This document shows positions 7,264 through 14,566 of a stretch of DNA of 64,000 bases, piece after piece (the first letter of the stretch is position 1; the number at the start of each line of letters is the position of its first letter). Both the position numbers and the translations under genes were made by a program. A model generated the notes under the pieces. The model was not told where the DNA came from and made no database searches. It worked only from the letters and a program-made list of their open reading frames with translations. This DNA is from Bacillus sp. BP-3 (GTDB taxonomy: Bacteria > Bacillota > Bacilli > Bacillales > Bacillaceae_G). The DNA lies in NCBI RefSeq assembly GCF_028401955.1, contig NZ_JAQOTJ010000004.1, positions 186,001-250,000 of the forward strand. The letters run 5' to 3'.

Positions 7264-7323
7264 CAAAAAAGCGGACACCAAACCAAAGAGCATGATTGCT
7301 GCTCTTTATAGTTTGATGTCCGC
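7264..7323 (-). terminator. Very strong terminator just upstream of arpU
   Basis: A long hairpin: outer GCGGACA/TGTCCGC, middle CAAAC/GTTTG and inner AAAGAGCA/TGCTCTTT, spanning 7271-7323, with a minus-strand U run at 7264-7270. It ends the mepB-like transcript. Since arpU begins at 7230 with aaggag close by, arpU must be read through this hairpin. Confidence 0.85.
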
Positions 7324-7525
7324 TGGTTCTTCCAGTAGGACTAAATATTTAATTTTTCATTATTATACCATTCAGAATAACAAATGTTGAATACCACTTA
7401 CACTAAATAGCTGTCAAAATGCTATTTCCTTTTGTTTCGAAGGATTATTTTGTTGAGTTTCCTATACATTTACGTATACAAGCCATTCAGATTTAAAAAA
7501 GATAAATTTCTTATTATGTATTTAC

Positions 7526-8029
7526 CTATGAATATAAATTTAATAATTTATCTATAAATAGATTTTCAGTATCACTTAAATCAATAAAATAATGAAGTTG
7601 CCACATTTGACTCTTCTTAGCCTGATTACTAACAGGTTTATCCCAAATAGGATAAACTCTCATAGCCATCTTTCCTTTTTGCTTTTGAGTTTTTAATATT
7701 TTTTCTTTTAGAAGAGCCTCTTTCGGAAAAATAAATTGTCCTAACTTATTATCATCAATACAAGTAATAACTAACAGGTCAGGAGCCGCCTCATAAGAGA
7801 ATGCCTGATTTTTCATATTTTTATTTTTCTCCCAAAAAGAAACAAATTGTCCAATCTTATTAGGAGTAATTTTTGATAGCCTAAAACGTATGGTTTTATT
7901 ATTTAACCGAAATATTCCTCCTGCATATTCCGAATTTTGTTTTTCTTCTTTTAGGTCCGTGATTAGTAAATTATTAGGTTTGTAAATCACATTATCCAAT
8001 TTTTTAATTGTGTTACTAAAATTGTTCAT
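7526..8029 (-). CDS. MepB-family protein
   Basis: Matches the MepB family: EYAGGIFRLNNKTIRFRLSKITPNKIGQFV near the start, APDLLVITC in the middle, then GQFIFPKEALLKEKIL and a C-terminal MRVYPIWD. The family is named after the gene next to the MepA efflux pump in Staphylococcus; its biochemical role is unknown. I chose the ATG at 8029 (167 residues) because aaaggggg precedes it; a start at 8074 lacks a site. It is more AT-rich than the phage genes around it and looks like a late-acquired cargo gene. Confidence 0.8.
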   Translation of the reverse strand: MNNFSNTIKKLDNVIYKPNNLLITDLKEEKQNSEYAGGIFRLNNKTIRFRLSKITPNKIGQFVSFWEKNKNMKNQAFSYEAAPDLLVITCIDDNKLGQFIFPKEALLKEKILKTQKQKGKMAMRVYPIWDKPVSNQAKKSQMWQLHYFIDLSDTENLFIDKLLNLYS

Positions 8030-8193
8030 GAAAATGCCCCCTTTATTTATCTTCAGTGTATCAAGAACATTCATAAAAATTTCAAACTTGAATCGAAAAA
8101 GTACTACAAAATGAAATTTTTGTTAATTTCCGCTATCTTTAAACATCTTCCCGTAACAGAACAATAGTTAAGTAATTTGTGATATCTGTTAAT

Positions 8194-8222
8194 TTGTTAA
8201 AATATCTATCGTAACTTATATG
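8194..8222 (+). promoter_or_regulatory. Candidate promoter of the plus-strand membrane gene
   Basis: TTGTTA (8194-8199), a 17-bp spacer and TATATG (8217-8222), 45 bp before the TTG start. A second -10-like TATAAA lies at about 8240. Each box matches the vegetative consensus in 4 of 6 positions. Confidence 0.4.
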
Positions 8223-8266
8223 CATTTGGTAATATATGTATATAAATTATTTTAGGAGGTTTCGTT

Positions 8267-8578
8267 TTGAAAGCAGTCGTAAAAGCTTTAAAATGGACTA
8301 CAGGTATCTCTCATCTTTTATTAATCTCTTGCTATTTGCTTCAGGGACTTACTTACCTACACGGGATACCACTACTTGTAATAATCACCTTGCATATCAT
8401 TACAATCTTATTAGCAAAAAAAGAAGGTATGAAAACCTATGCTAATTATATAGGCATTCTTACAGCTCTAGTTGCATTCTTTCCTTACATAGAAATTGTT
8501 TTGCATATTATAGCAGCGATTTTTCTTCTATTAGATGCCTCTTCCACGAATATAAAAGAAGTTAATGATTCATACTAA
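8267..8578 (+). CDS. Small multi-pass membrane protein in opposite orientation
   Basis: 103 residues with three to four membrane helices (about 14-30, 34-50, 58-75 and 78-92) and a short polar tail. The start is TTG at 8267, preceded by a strong aggagg 8 bases upstream. It points against the surrounding early operon, with its own promoter-like boxes upstream and a plus-strand terminator at 8787-8824. That makes it an independent cassette, likely active in the lysogen. Function unknown. Confidence 0.75.
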   Translation: MKAVVKALKWTTGISHLLLISCYLLQGLTYLHGIPLLVIITLHIITILLAKKEGMKTYANYIGILTALVAFFPYIEIVLHIIAAIFLLLDASSTNIKEVNDSY

Positions 8579-8586
8579 TAAAGTTT

Positions 8587-8661
8587 TTATTCAGATTTAC
8601 GCTTTACTTCTTCAATCAGCCAAGATACGATATTAAAATCATTAGCTTCAATTCGTTTCAT
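8587..8661 (-). CDS. Tiny phage peptide, 24 residues
   Basis: MKRIEANDFNIVSWLIEEVK and a basic end, preceded by aaggag 7 bases upstream of the ATG. A TTGTTG/TATTAA promoter-like pair (18-bp spacer) lies upstream at about 8684-8713. It faces the plus-strand membrane gene tail to tail. The amphipathic helix could be regulatory; evidence is only a good ribosome site and coding-like composition. Confidence 0.4.
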   Translation of the reverse strand: MKRIEANDFNIVSWLIEEVKRKSE

Positions 8662-8734
8662 ATCCATTCTCCTTATAGAATATTTATTAATACCTTCTAA
8701 CCTTATTTATCAACAATCAAAACATGGAATATAT

Positions 8735-8750
8735 TTACCATTTTTGGTAA
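8735..8750. promoter_or_regulatory. Operator-like palindrome
   Basis: TTACCA, four T, TGGTAA: a perfect 6-bp inverted repeat in the gap between the tiny peptide gene and the plus-strand terminator. It is a plausible repressor site upstream of the minus-strand peptide promoter. It differs from the 14.8-kb operators. Confidence 0.35.
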
Positions 8751-8786
8751 TATAAAGGTAACCCTAACGTTTTACATATTTTTTAA

Positions 8787-8824
8787 TAGGACCTGTAGCG
8801 CACCTCAGGCCCTATTTTTTTTTT
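8787..8824 (+). terminator. Plus-strand intrinsic terminator
   Basis: TAGGACCTG (8787-8795) and CAGGCCCTA (8806-8814) form a 9-bp stem with one A-C mismatch, followed by ten T. It faces the leftward operon and closes transcripts from the 8267-8578 cassette. Confidence 0.85.
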
Positions 8825-8872
8825 ACAAATAGCGTTTTTGTTCAGTTTTGCATTTCTGCATCTATGCCATCT

Positions 8873-9616
8873 TCACTCAAACATTGCTTCTGGTCGTTTT
8901 TCTGGTTGTACTTCATCATTGCCGTATTCTTCATCAAGAATTAAAGTTGTGCCATTTTGAGTCAAATTCATTAATAAAATCTCAAAATTATTCAAGTGTC
9001 TTAAAGATTTCAAATCAGGTGTTTGATCATATCGAATATCCCAACCTTCATCTTTTCTTCCGTTATATTTCGATAACCGAATGGCAAAGTTCATATCTTC
9101 GTCATGCTCACATTCAAACACCAAAGTAGCATACTCAAATGAACTCCAACTTCTATCATCGTCCCTGTTCGTATCAAAACTCACTTCTACATACTCATAG
9201 GTAGGTTCGTCATCATAATCAATTTCTAATCCATCTGTTTCCACATTTTCAGCAACGTATTCCTTCCACTTTTCAAATAGGTCACTTACTTTAATTGATT
9301 TCTCTGATACAGGTATAATTAATTCCTTGAAGTTACTTACTATCTTTTTGTTTTCTAATGCTGAACTTTTTAGAACATCGACTAACACGCTATCTAGTTT
9401 GGTAATATATTCGGAGTAATCATAGTTTTCTAGATATGGCACCATAACAGATTTCACTTTTTCTTCAATGATTTTTGTAACATCTCCATATGAACGGAAT
9501 AGATTTTCCAATGCGTTCTGTATACCTCTTTCTAACTGTTCCTCAATTAACTTCTCAACCGTACCATCCTCTAATTTCTTACTAATCACATCTTTAATGC
9601 TATTTTCTAAATTCAT
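8873..9616 (-). CDS. Acidic phage protein, unknown function
   Basis: 247 residues, strongly acidic. The N-terminal third is helical with probable coiled coil (DGTVEKLIEEQLERGIQNAL). The C-terminal half is beta-rich with a WSSFEYATLVFECEHDED segment. It is preceded by gggagag and is the last large gene of the early operon. I do not recognise a family. Confidence 0.7.
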   Translation of the reverse strand: MNLENSIKDVISKKLEDGTVEKLIEEQLERGIQNALENLFRSYGDVTKIIEEKVKSVMVPYLENYDYSEYITKLDSVLVDVLKSSALENKKIVSNFKELIIPVSEKSIKVSDLFEKWKEYVAENVETDGLEIDYDDEPTYEYVEVSFDTNRDDDRSWSSFEYATLVFECEHDEDMNFAIRLSKYNGRKDEGWDIRYDQTPDLKSLRHLNNFEILLMNLTQNGTTLILDEEYGNDEVQPEKRPEAMFE

Positions 9617-9660
9617 ATCTTTTCTCTCCCTTTATTATTGTTTTTTATTCAAATTTGGTA

Positions 9661-9861
9661 TCAAAGTAACTGTGTTTTCCGCTCATCAACGCGAGTTACT
9701 TTTCCATTTTTATATACAAATGATTGTTCACCGTGTCCGCTATTCGGTGGATCTATCTCATGAATTTGTCCATCTTTCACTACATAAATCTTGTTTTCTT
9801 TTAAATCTATTTCAGCTTTCATTTCTGCAATATTTTCTTTAATAATCCCCACCGAAACCAC
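9661..9861 (-). CDS. DUF3954-like small phage protein
   Basis: 66 residues from a GTG start, or 53 from an internal ATG (MKAEIDLKENKIYVV). The core MKAEIDLKENKIYVVKDG, then a GHGEQ segment and a closing strand, fits DUF3954, small proteins common in Bacillus and Staphylococcus phages. Role unknown. Its start region overlaps a plus-strand extended -10 promoter (9869-9877). Confidence 0.65.
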   Translation of the reverse strand: MVSVGIIKENIAEMKAEIDLKENKIYVVKDGQIHEIDPPNSGHGEQSFVYKNGKVTRVDERKTQLL

Positions 9862-9868
9862 TCCCGTA

Positions 9869-9918
9869 TGCTATAATTACTTTAACGGAGTAAGTCGGGA
9901 GCAATCTCGGCTTTTTTT
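9869..9918 (+). ncRNA. Short antisense-strand transcription unit 1
   Basis: An extended -10 (TGcTATAAT, 9869-9877) on the plus strand is followed 15 bases later by an 8-bp hairpin (9893-9900, 9905-9912, loop gcaa) and seven T. The predicted RNA would be about 30-35 nt and reads against the early operon. No good -35 box is visible here. Two look-alike units lie at 12.8 and 13.3 kb. Transcription is inferred. Confidence 0.45.
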
Positions 9919-9931
9919 ATTTTGTGTAATC

Positions 9932-10294
9932 TCATAAATACTGCACAACATCTTCTGGAATAAATGTTTGTTCCACTGACAAGTAAAGCCGTATTGGAAT
10001 CGGTTGTTTATTATCCCTTGCTTGCTTACATAATTCTTCAGCTTTCTCCCAACCAAAGCGCTGATCTTCCGCCCGCTTATATCGCCAAATTCCAATTGTA
10101 TAATCCTCAAACAGTTCGTACTTTTCGTCATATGTGGTTGTTTGTTTCAACTCATCAGTTGCCTTAACTCTACGTGGAACTTGAACAATTACATCTACAT
10201 AACGCACTTGAGAGCTTGAATATTGAACTTTAGCTCTCTTGATATTAAATTCAGATACTCGTTCGACATCAAAGATTGTTAACTGCTTTGGCAT
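9932..10294 (-). CDS. Phage protein, unknown function
   Basis: 120 residues from ATG at 10294, chosen because aagggtgg lies 5 bases upstream; a GTG nine bases earlier overlaps that site. Begins MPKQLTIFDVERVSEF. It has a mixed alpha/beta pattern with WRYKRAEDQRFGWEKAEELCKQA in the middle. It follows the helicase gene by about 35 bp and may belong to the replication module. Confidence 0.7.
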   Translation of the reverse strand: MPKQLTIFDVERVSEFNIKRAKVQYSSSQVRYVDVIVQVPRRVKATDELKQTTTYDEKYELFEDYTIGIWRYKRAEDQRFGWEKAEELCKQARDNKQPIPIRLYLSVEQTFIPEDVVQYL

Positions 10295-10329
10295 ATGTCC
10301 CACCCTTTTCCCTTCTCATCATCACAGCA

Positions 10330-11661
10330 TCACTGTGCCTCCTGCCTAGATTCGTTATCAAATCTACGTTCAAGATTGATAAACTTACTAAACTCTTTAA
10401 TAGAAGCCAGTTCTACAACGCCTACAGGGCCGTTTCTCTGTTTAGCTAGAATAATTTCAGTTACATTTTTATTAACTGTTTCTGCATCGTAATAATCTTC
10501 ACGGTATAGGAATGCGATCAAATCCGCGTCTTGCTCGATTTGTCCAGTCTCACGTAAATCAGATAACAACGGCCGCTTATCTTGTCTATTTTCAACAGCA
10601 CGACTTAACTGTGATAATGCAATTACACAAACTTTTAATTCCCTGGCCATCAATTTCAACTTGCGGCTAATCTCACCAATTTCTTGCATACGGCTTCCTT
10701 TATGTTTTGGATCACCCATGATAAGTTGTAGATAATCGATTGCTATTAATACCTTTTTATTTGGATATTTACGTTTTAATTTTCTTGTCTTTGCATAAAT
10801 TTCTTGCATTGTTACATTTGGCTTATCATATATTTCTAGCGGCAAGTTATTAATTAGTCCCATCGCTTGACTAATCTTTTCCCAGTCCTTGATGTTACAT
10901 AGTTTTTTAGGGTTCTTCATTTTTGTTGCATCAACGTTTCCAGCGCTTGAGATCATACGCTTAAGTAATTGTTCTTCTCCCATCTCTAGTGAAAATATTC
11001 CTGTCGCTGTATCTGAACTTGCTGCATTATACGCGATGTTTAACACAAATGCGGTTTTCCCCATGGATGGACGTCCGCCAACAATGATTAAATCACCTTC
11101 CTGTAATCCAGAGGTCATTCTATTCAAGTCATTGTAACCAGTATTTATACCTGTTAAATCACCAACATCAATCTGCATTTTTTGATATAACTCTACAAGA
11201 GTTCCTCTTAAATCAAATTCACCTGCATATCCTGTCTCCTCAATGGCATTCAACTCATCAATTGTGTTACTAATCGCGCTAATATCCTTGTCATTTTTAA
11301 GATTGTTATATAAATTGACAACTACTTCTTGAGCGTGCCTCATTTTCCAAGCTTCGATAACTAGACCTTCGTGATAAGAAAAATTCTTTGTTGTTGAAAC
11401 TACCTCAGTTAAATTAACAAAAAACTCTACACCGCCAATTTGTTGGATAAAGGTTTCATCAAATTTAGCAATTATTGATACAAGATCTATTGGGCTCTCA
11501 GCATCATCTAATTCCTTCATAGCTTTAAAAACAATTTGATGTGCTGGATGTGAAAATTGTTTTTCTCTTAACTGACAATCTTTAATTAAATCACCTTCAA
11601 GAAGGATGCTACCTAAAACACTTTGTTCGGCTTCTATATTGCGAATGATTTCGTTACTCAT
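10330..11661 (-). CDS. Replicative DNA helicase, DnaB type
   Basis: 443 residues. The N-terminal primase-interaction domain (IRNIEAEQSVLGSILL) is followed by the RecA-like motor: Walker A GGRPSMGKTAF near residue 194, Walker B with IDYLQLI near residue 305, and QLSRAVENR with the arginine-finger region near 345. It is the ring helicase for phage replication. I prefer the ATG at 11661, whose ATGA overlaps the upstream stop, over one four codons earlier. Paired with the DnaD-like gene just upstream it forms an initiator-helicase module. Confidence 0.95.
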   Translation of the reverse strand: MSNEIIRNIEAEQSVLGSILLEGDLIKDCQLREKQFSHPAHQIVFKAMKELDDAESPIDLVSIIAKFDETFIQQIGGVEFFVNLTEVVSTTKNFSYHEGLVIEAWKMRHAQEVVVNLYNNLKNDKDISAISNTIDELNAIEETGYAGEFDLRGTLVELYQKMQIDVGDLTGINTGYNDLNRMTSGLQEGDLIIVGGRPSMGKTAFVLNIAYNAASSDTATGIFSLEMGEEQLLKRMISSAGNVDATKMKNPKKLCNIKDWEKISQAMGLINNLPLEIYDKPNVTMQEIYAKTRKLKRKYPNKKVLIAIDYLQLIMGDPKHKGSRMQEIGEISRKLKLMARELKVCVIALSQLSRAVENRQDKRPLLSDLRETGQIEQDADLIAFLYREDYYDAETVNKNVTEIILAKQRNGPVGVVELASIKEFSKFINLERRFDNESRQEAQ

Positions 11662-12590
11662 TGCATCATCCATCCATTCTGTTGATTAAGCGCTGCAAGT
11701 TCTTCATCGGTAGGTGCATTTTGTTGCCAAGACTCTTGTTGTTGCAATACTTGCTTAGTTGATTCAGATAAACCTTTTTGTTGATAATTTGGTTGTTGCT
11801 TCACTGGTGCTGTTTTCTTAGCGCGAAATGCTTTATCGGCCGCCTCGACATCAGCTACTGTCTTTAGACCTTTAAGGTGCCAATCTCGTAAAATTGTATT
11901 TACGTAAGACATATTTCTAGTATTTTTCTCTAAAGCGATTTCCATTGCCTTAACAACAAGCTCTGCATTAAGGTCATCTATCCAAGCATGAATACCTTCT
12001 GCGATAAAAGGTGTAATAAATCCGAAGTTTTGTTCGTAAAAAGAAATTGGATTAACTTCAACAACTTCTTCCGCGCTCGCGCGTTCTTCTTGTTGTTGTT
12101 CTTTTTCTTCTTCTTTTTCTTTTTCTTCTTGCCCACCTGTCGTTGACGTATCGTCGGACGTATCGTTAGCAACAAGAAATTCTTCGAAAATGGAACGAAT
12201 TTTTTCGTTTTTAACTTTTTGTGCAACTAAACCGACCAGACTGACATCTGATACTCCATCTAATTCTTTACGGATACAATCCTCAATCGGTTTACCACCT
12301 CTATTAAGGTTGTATTTTCCCCAGTTGATAATCGCTAATTCTCGTGTTTCTGGATTATACTTAACTAATTTATGATGCTTTTCAAAACGATCTAAGAGTG
12401 AATTAATACTTTCCATGGAGTATCCTAAATCAAAAGCCATTTGCTTTTTCGTAATTTGGTATACGCCAATTTGTGTAGTACGTGGATTTGTAAGAAGATA
12501 CAGATTAAACAACTTATCTTCTGGAGTCATTTCCTCAATAACCTTTGCATCCTGCCAAAATGAAACTTGTACTTGTCTATAAACTGCCAT
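11658..12590 (-). CDS. DnaD-like replication initiation protein
   Basis: 310 residues from ATG at 12590, set by aggagg 9 bases upstream. The N-terminal 110 residues form a winged-helix-like segment (VSFWQDAKVIEEMTPEDKL ... ITKKQMAFDLGYS). A highly charged linker of E, K and Q follows (about 155-180), then a DnaD/DnaB_2-type helical domain near 185-255 (FYEQNFGFITPFIAEGI ... YVNTILRDW). Such proteins bind the phage origin and load helicase. The linker DNA is low-complexity, so its length may vary. Confidence 0.88.
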   Translation of the reverse strand: MAVYRQVQVSFWQDAKVIEEMTPEDKLFNLYLLTNPRTTQIGVYQITKKQMAFDLGYSMESINSLLDRFEKHHKLVKYNPETRELAIINWGKYNLNRGGKPIEDCIRKELDGVSDVSLVGLVAQKVKNEKIRSIFEEFLVANDTSDDTSTTGGQEEKEKEEEKEQQQEERASAEEVVEVNPISFYEQNFGFITPFIAEGIHAWIDDLNAELVVKAMEIALEKNTRNMSYVNTILRDWHLKGLKTVADVEAADKAFRAKKTAPVKQQPNYQQKGLSESTKQVLQQQESWQQNAPTDEELAALNQQNGWMMQ

Positions 12591-12591
12591 G

Positions 12592-12768
12592 TTATTCATC
12601 CTCCTGTTTACATATCGCAAATCCATCTTCTATACGTAATAAGCGATAATTCTTATATCCTTTTGCGAGATACTGCTGTACTAAATGAATGAGATGTTGC
12701 TTTGATGTCGATTGCTGAAATATCGTAGGATTCAGCAACACTCTATGTATTTTCTTGTCTAAAAGCAT
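12592..12768 (-). CDS. Small phage protein, 58 residues
   Basis: An ATG with ggagggtg just upstream opens a frame beginning MLLDKKIHRVLLNPTIF and ending FAICKQEDE. It stops 2 bases before the DnaD-like gene begins and supplies that gene's ribosome site. It is basic in the middle (YLAKGYKNYRLLRIEDGF). Unknown function. Confidence 0.6.
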   Translation of the reverse strand: MLLDKKIHRVLLNPTIFQQSTSKQHLIHLVQQYLAKGYKNYRLLRIEDGFAICKQEDE

Positions 12769-12781
12769 GCAACACCCTCCA

Positions 12782-12871
12782 TTGTTATCCAGCCTTTAAT
12801 TTGGTATAATTACCCTAACTTAATTTTTGAAAGCTATTTATCTATCGCTCTGCAAAGCGGTAGATTTTTTA
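12782..12871 (+). ncRNA. Short antisense-strand transcription unit 2
   Basis: The best of three similar units. TTGTTA (12782-12787), a 17-bp spacer and an extended -10 TGgTATAAT (12802-12810), then a leader of about 30 bases, a 10-bp hairpin with one G-U pair (12840-12849, 12856-12865) and six T. The predicted RNA of about 55 nt runs antisense and ends at the 3' end of the minus gene that stops at 12869. The promoter and terminator strings are clear; expression is inferred. Confidence 0.55.
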
Positions 12872-13153
12872 TTTCTTTCTCTTCACTAAAGAAGCATTAA
12901 CTCCATTCGCTTGAAGCCCTTTAATTACCACACGGTAACTTTTGAATTCTTCATGTTCTTCTTTCGCATCACGAAGCATTTTAAACTCTTTTACACATCG
13001 ATCTAATTCTTCTTCCCAACGATTTGATTCTTCAACTGATTTGGCGTTAAACATGTTATGAATGCTCGCAATCATACAATCATGGAGCTTATTCGCAAAC
13101 GAAAAATCTCCCGGGAGAACAAGATCATGTAGACGATCATATTTAGTTGTCAT
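12869..13153 (-). CDS. Phage protein, unknown function
   Basis: 94 residues, helical and charged (WEEELDRCVKEFKMLRDAKEEHEEF), beginning MTTKYDRLHDLVLPGDFSF. The ribosome site (agaagatg) is weak. It is an early-operon gene flanked on both sides by the short plus-strand units. No family recognised. Confidence 0.65.
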   Translation of the reverse strand: MTTKYDRLHDLVLPGDFSFANKLHDCMIASIHNMFNAKSVEESNRWEEELDRCVKEFKMLRDAKEEHEEFKSYRVVIKGLQANGVNASLVKRKK

Positions 13154-13202
13154 AATTCACACATCTTCTCTATTTAAATTTGATGCTGTACGCATCGTTA
13201 CA

Positions 13203-13283
13203 ACCAGAAAGGAGAATCATTTTTAAGGTAAGGGGATGGGGTAACAACCCTTTCTGGTCATAACGACAAGCACAGTGCTTGTC
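13203..13283. promoter_or_regulatory. Inverted repeat and 19-bp palindrome upstream of unit 3
   Basis: ACCAGAAAGG (13203-13212) is mirrored by CCTTTCTGGT (13249-13258). Next to it GACAAGCAC, A, GTGCTTGTC (13265-13283) is a perfect palindrome. It overlaps the TTGTCC -35 box (13279-13284) of the third antisense unit, so a bound protein would block that promoter. It could also act as an RNA hairpin in the leftward message. Confidence 0.5.
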
Positions 13284-13359
13284 CAAATGATTAATAGAAT
13301 GCTATAATTGCTTTATCAAATTGTTTCAGAGCTACTGTTTCCTAGGCGGTAGCTTTTTC
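13279..13359 (+). ncRNA. Short antisense-strand transcription unit 3
   Basis: TTGTCC (13279-13284), an 18-bp spacer, and extended -10 TGcTATAAT (13300-13308). A 20-base leader is followed by the hairpin AGCTACTG/CGGTAGCT (13330-13337, 13347-13354; one G-U) and a T-rich tail. It has the same architecture and spacing as units 1 and 2, and its end overlaps the 3' end of the minus gene that stops at 13342. Only the strings are seen; RNA is inferred. Confidence 0.5.
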
Positions 13360-13563
13360 TTTTGCCCATTTATGTTTTAAAATGAATGATGCTTCGATGA
13401 TTTTGATTCGAATCCCCACTAACTTCTTCACTTGCTTTAATTCAACTGATTTTGCATCATCACCAAATGTTTTCGCTATTTTGATTTCACCAGTTAGTTT
13501 TGCATCATAGCGAATTAATTCCTTATATTCTCTTAAACTTGGTTTCTTATAATCTACTGTCAT
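13342..13563 (-). CDS. Small phage protein, unknown function
   Basis: 73 lysine-rich residues (MTVDYKKPSLREYKELIRYDAK...), helical, with a strong aggagg-type site upstream. The basic charge would suit a nucleic-acid partner, but no motif is present. Confidence 0.65.
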   Translation of the reverse strand: MTVDYKKPSLREYKELIRYDAKLTGEIKIAKTFGDDAKSVELKQVKKLVGIRIKIIEASFILKHKWAKEKATA

Positions 13564-13576
13564 TTTTCTTCCTCCT

Positions 13577-14164
13577 TTACAACACTTTTGTTAAAGTCAT
13601 TAAGCTATCCACCGATTGAATAATAACGTTTTCTGTCATAGCCTTTTGCAACCAGCTTCTTTGTATTTGTTCCATAATGCCAAAATGTACTTGTTCCAAA
13701 GCTTGTACTACACATTGAGTAGCTTGGATTGTATCGAAGATTTCTTTTGCATGAACTACGTATTCATGTTTCTTCTTTTCATCGAGCTGCCATGATCTTG
13801 TTGTAACTTGCAAGCTCATAATTTCTTTGGCTGCTGTAATGCCTTCCTCAGCTTGTTTGATATAGTTCATCAATTGTAAATTCACATCTTGAGTTAAACG
13901 TGGATCTGTAGGTGGTAAACCAACACCATAAATATGTTTAATTGCTTGTTGATTCAACTTTGCCCCTGTTGCGTGGCACCAATCCATCGCAAGCTCGAAT
14001 TCTGGTTTAGAAAGTCCAGATTCAATACGAGTCAATCGTTCATGTGTAATGCCAAGGTACTTAGATAGGCCTTTCTTAGTTTTTAGATGGACATTGTCAC
14101 AACATTCTCTAGCATTCTGTAACAATTCCCCTATTGCTGAATTGCAGTATATGCTTGTTCCCAT
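13577..14164 (-). CDS. Helix-turn-helix phage regulator
   Basis: 195 residues. Residues 28-65 (TKKGLSKYLGITHERLTRIESGLSKPEFELAMDWC) form an Xre-like helix-turn-helix. The rest is helical and probably oligomerises (IKQAEEGITAAKEIMSL; VVQALEQVHFGIMEQIQ). Good ribosome site gggagg. As the largest regulator of the early operon, it is a candidate to bind the palindromes just downstream at 13.2 kb; that link is inference. Confidence 0.75.
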   Translation of the reverse strand: MGTSIYCNSAIGELLQNARECCDNVHLKTKKGLSKYLGITHERLTRIESGLSKPEFELAMDWCHATGAKLNQQAIKHIYGVGLPPTDPRLTQDVNLQLMNYIKQAEEGITAAKEIMSLQVTTRSWQLDEKKKHEYVVHAKEIFDTIQATQCVVQALEQVHFGIMEQIQRSWLQKAMTENVIIQSVDSLMTLTKVL

Positions 14165-14240
14165 ATTTGTTCGCCTCCCTATTTAGTTTTCAAATGGTTA
14201 CAATGAATTTAATACATACGTAACTTGTCTATTTTTTATG

Positions 14241-14263
14241 TAAAAAGAGAGGAGCTATTCCTC
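14241..14263 (-). terminator. Weak terminator early in the leftward operon
   Basis: GAGGA/TCCTC (14249-14253, 14259-14263) with a 5-base loop and a minus-strand U run. It overlaps the stop of the 14255 gene. With only a 5-bp stem it is probably leaky, so the operon can continue. Confidence 0.4.
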
Positions 14264-14503
14264 AGTATTTTCTTTCACTTGCATTTCTTTGATGATGGCC
14301 CAACCAGCCTTGTAATATGCTTGAAGGATTTTATCAATATCCTTTTGTGATTTAGGTTCAGGAGCCACGACATGGACTTTCGTTTTTCCAAATTCATAAG
14401 TCGCTGCATATTCCTCCTGTTGGCTCATGGTGTCACCTCTTGAAGTGCTTTTTATATTTGTATGCTGCTGATCTGTTGGTACGGCCATTTGAATTGTTGA
14501 CAT
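14255..14503 (-). CDS. Small phage protein, unknown function
   Basis: 82 residues from ATG at 14503 (aaggtg upstream), with a second in-frame ATG at 14428 that has its own agaggtg site. The domain proper seems to begin there (MSQQEEYAATYEFGKTKVHVV). Two translation products are possible. It resembles small early-operon proteins next to Cro in Bacillus phages; function unknown. Confidence 0.65.
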   Translation of the reverse strand: MSTIQMAVPTDQQHTNIKSTSRGDTMSQQEEYAATYEFGKTKVHVVAPEPKSQKDIDKILQAYYKAGWAIIKEMQVKENTEE

Positions 14504-14546
14504 TTGCTCACCTTCTTTTTCTATGTAGCACTATTGCGCTCACCAA

Positions 14547-14563
14547 TTCCACTTTACGTGGAT
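14547..14563. promoter_or_regulatory. Repressor operator copy inside the early operon
   Basis: TTCCACTTTACGTGGAT matches the 17-bp operator of the switch region at all but two positions. It lies between the Cro-like gene and the next gene, about 230 bp from the main array. Confidence 0.65.
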
Positions 14564-14566
14564 TTT

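Noticed and set aside
9877-10131. 84-codon minus-strand frame overlapping the 9932-10294 gene
   Set aside because: Overlaps a better-supported gene with a good ribosome site and has no start context.
11978-12226. 82-codon frame rich in lysine and asparagine inside the DnaD-like gene
   Set aside because: Shadow of the low-complexity linker of the real gene; poly-lysine comes from GAA/AAG repeats in another frame.
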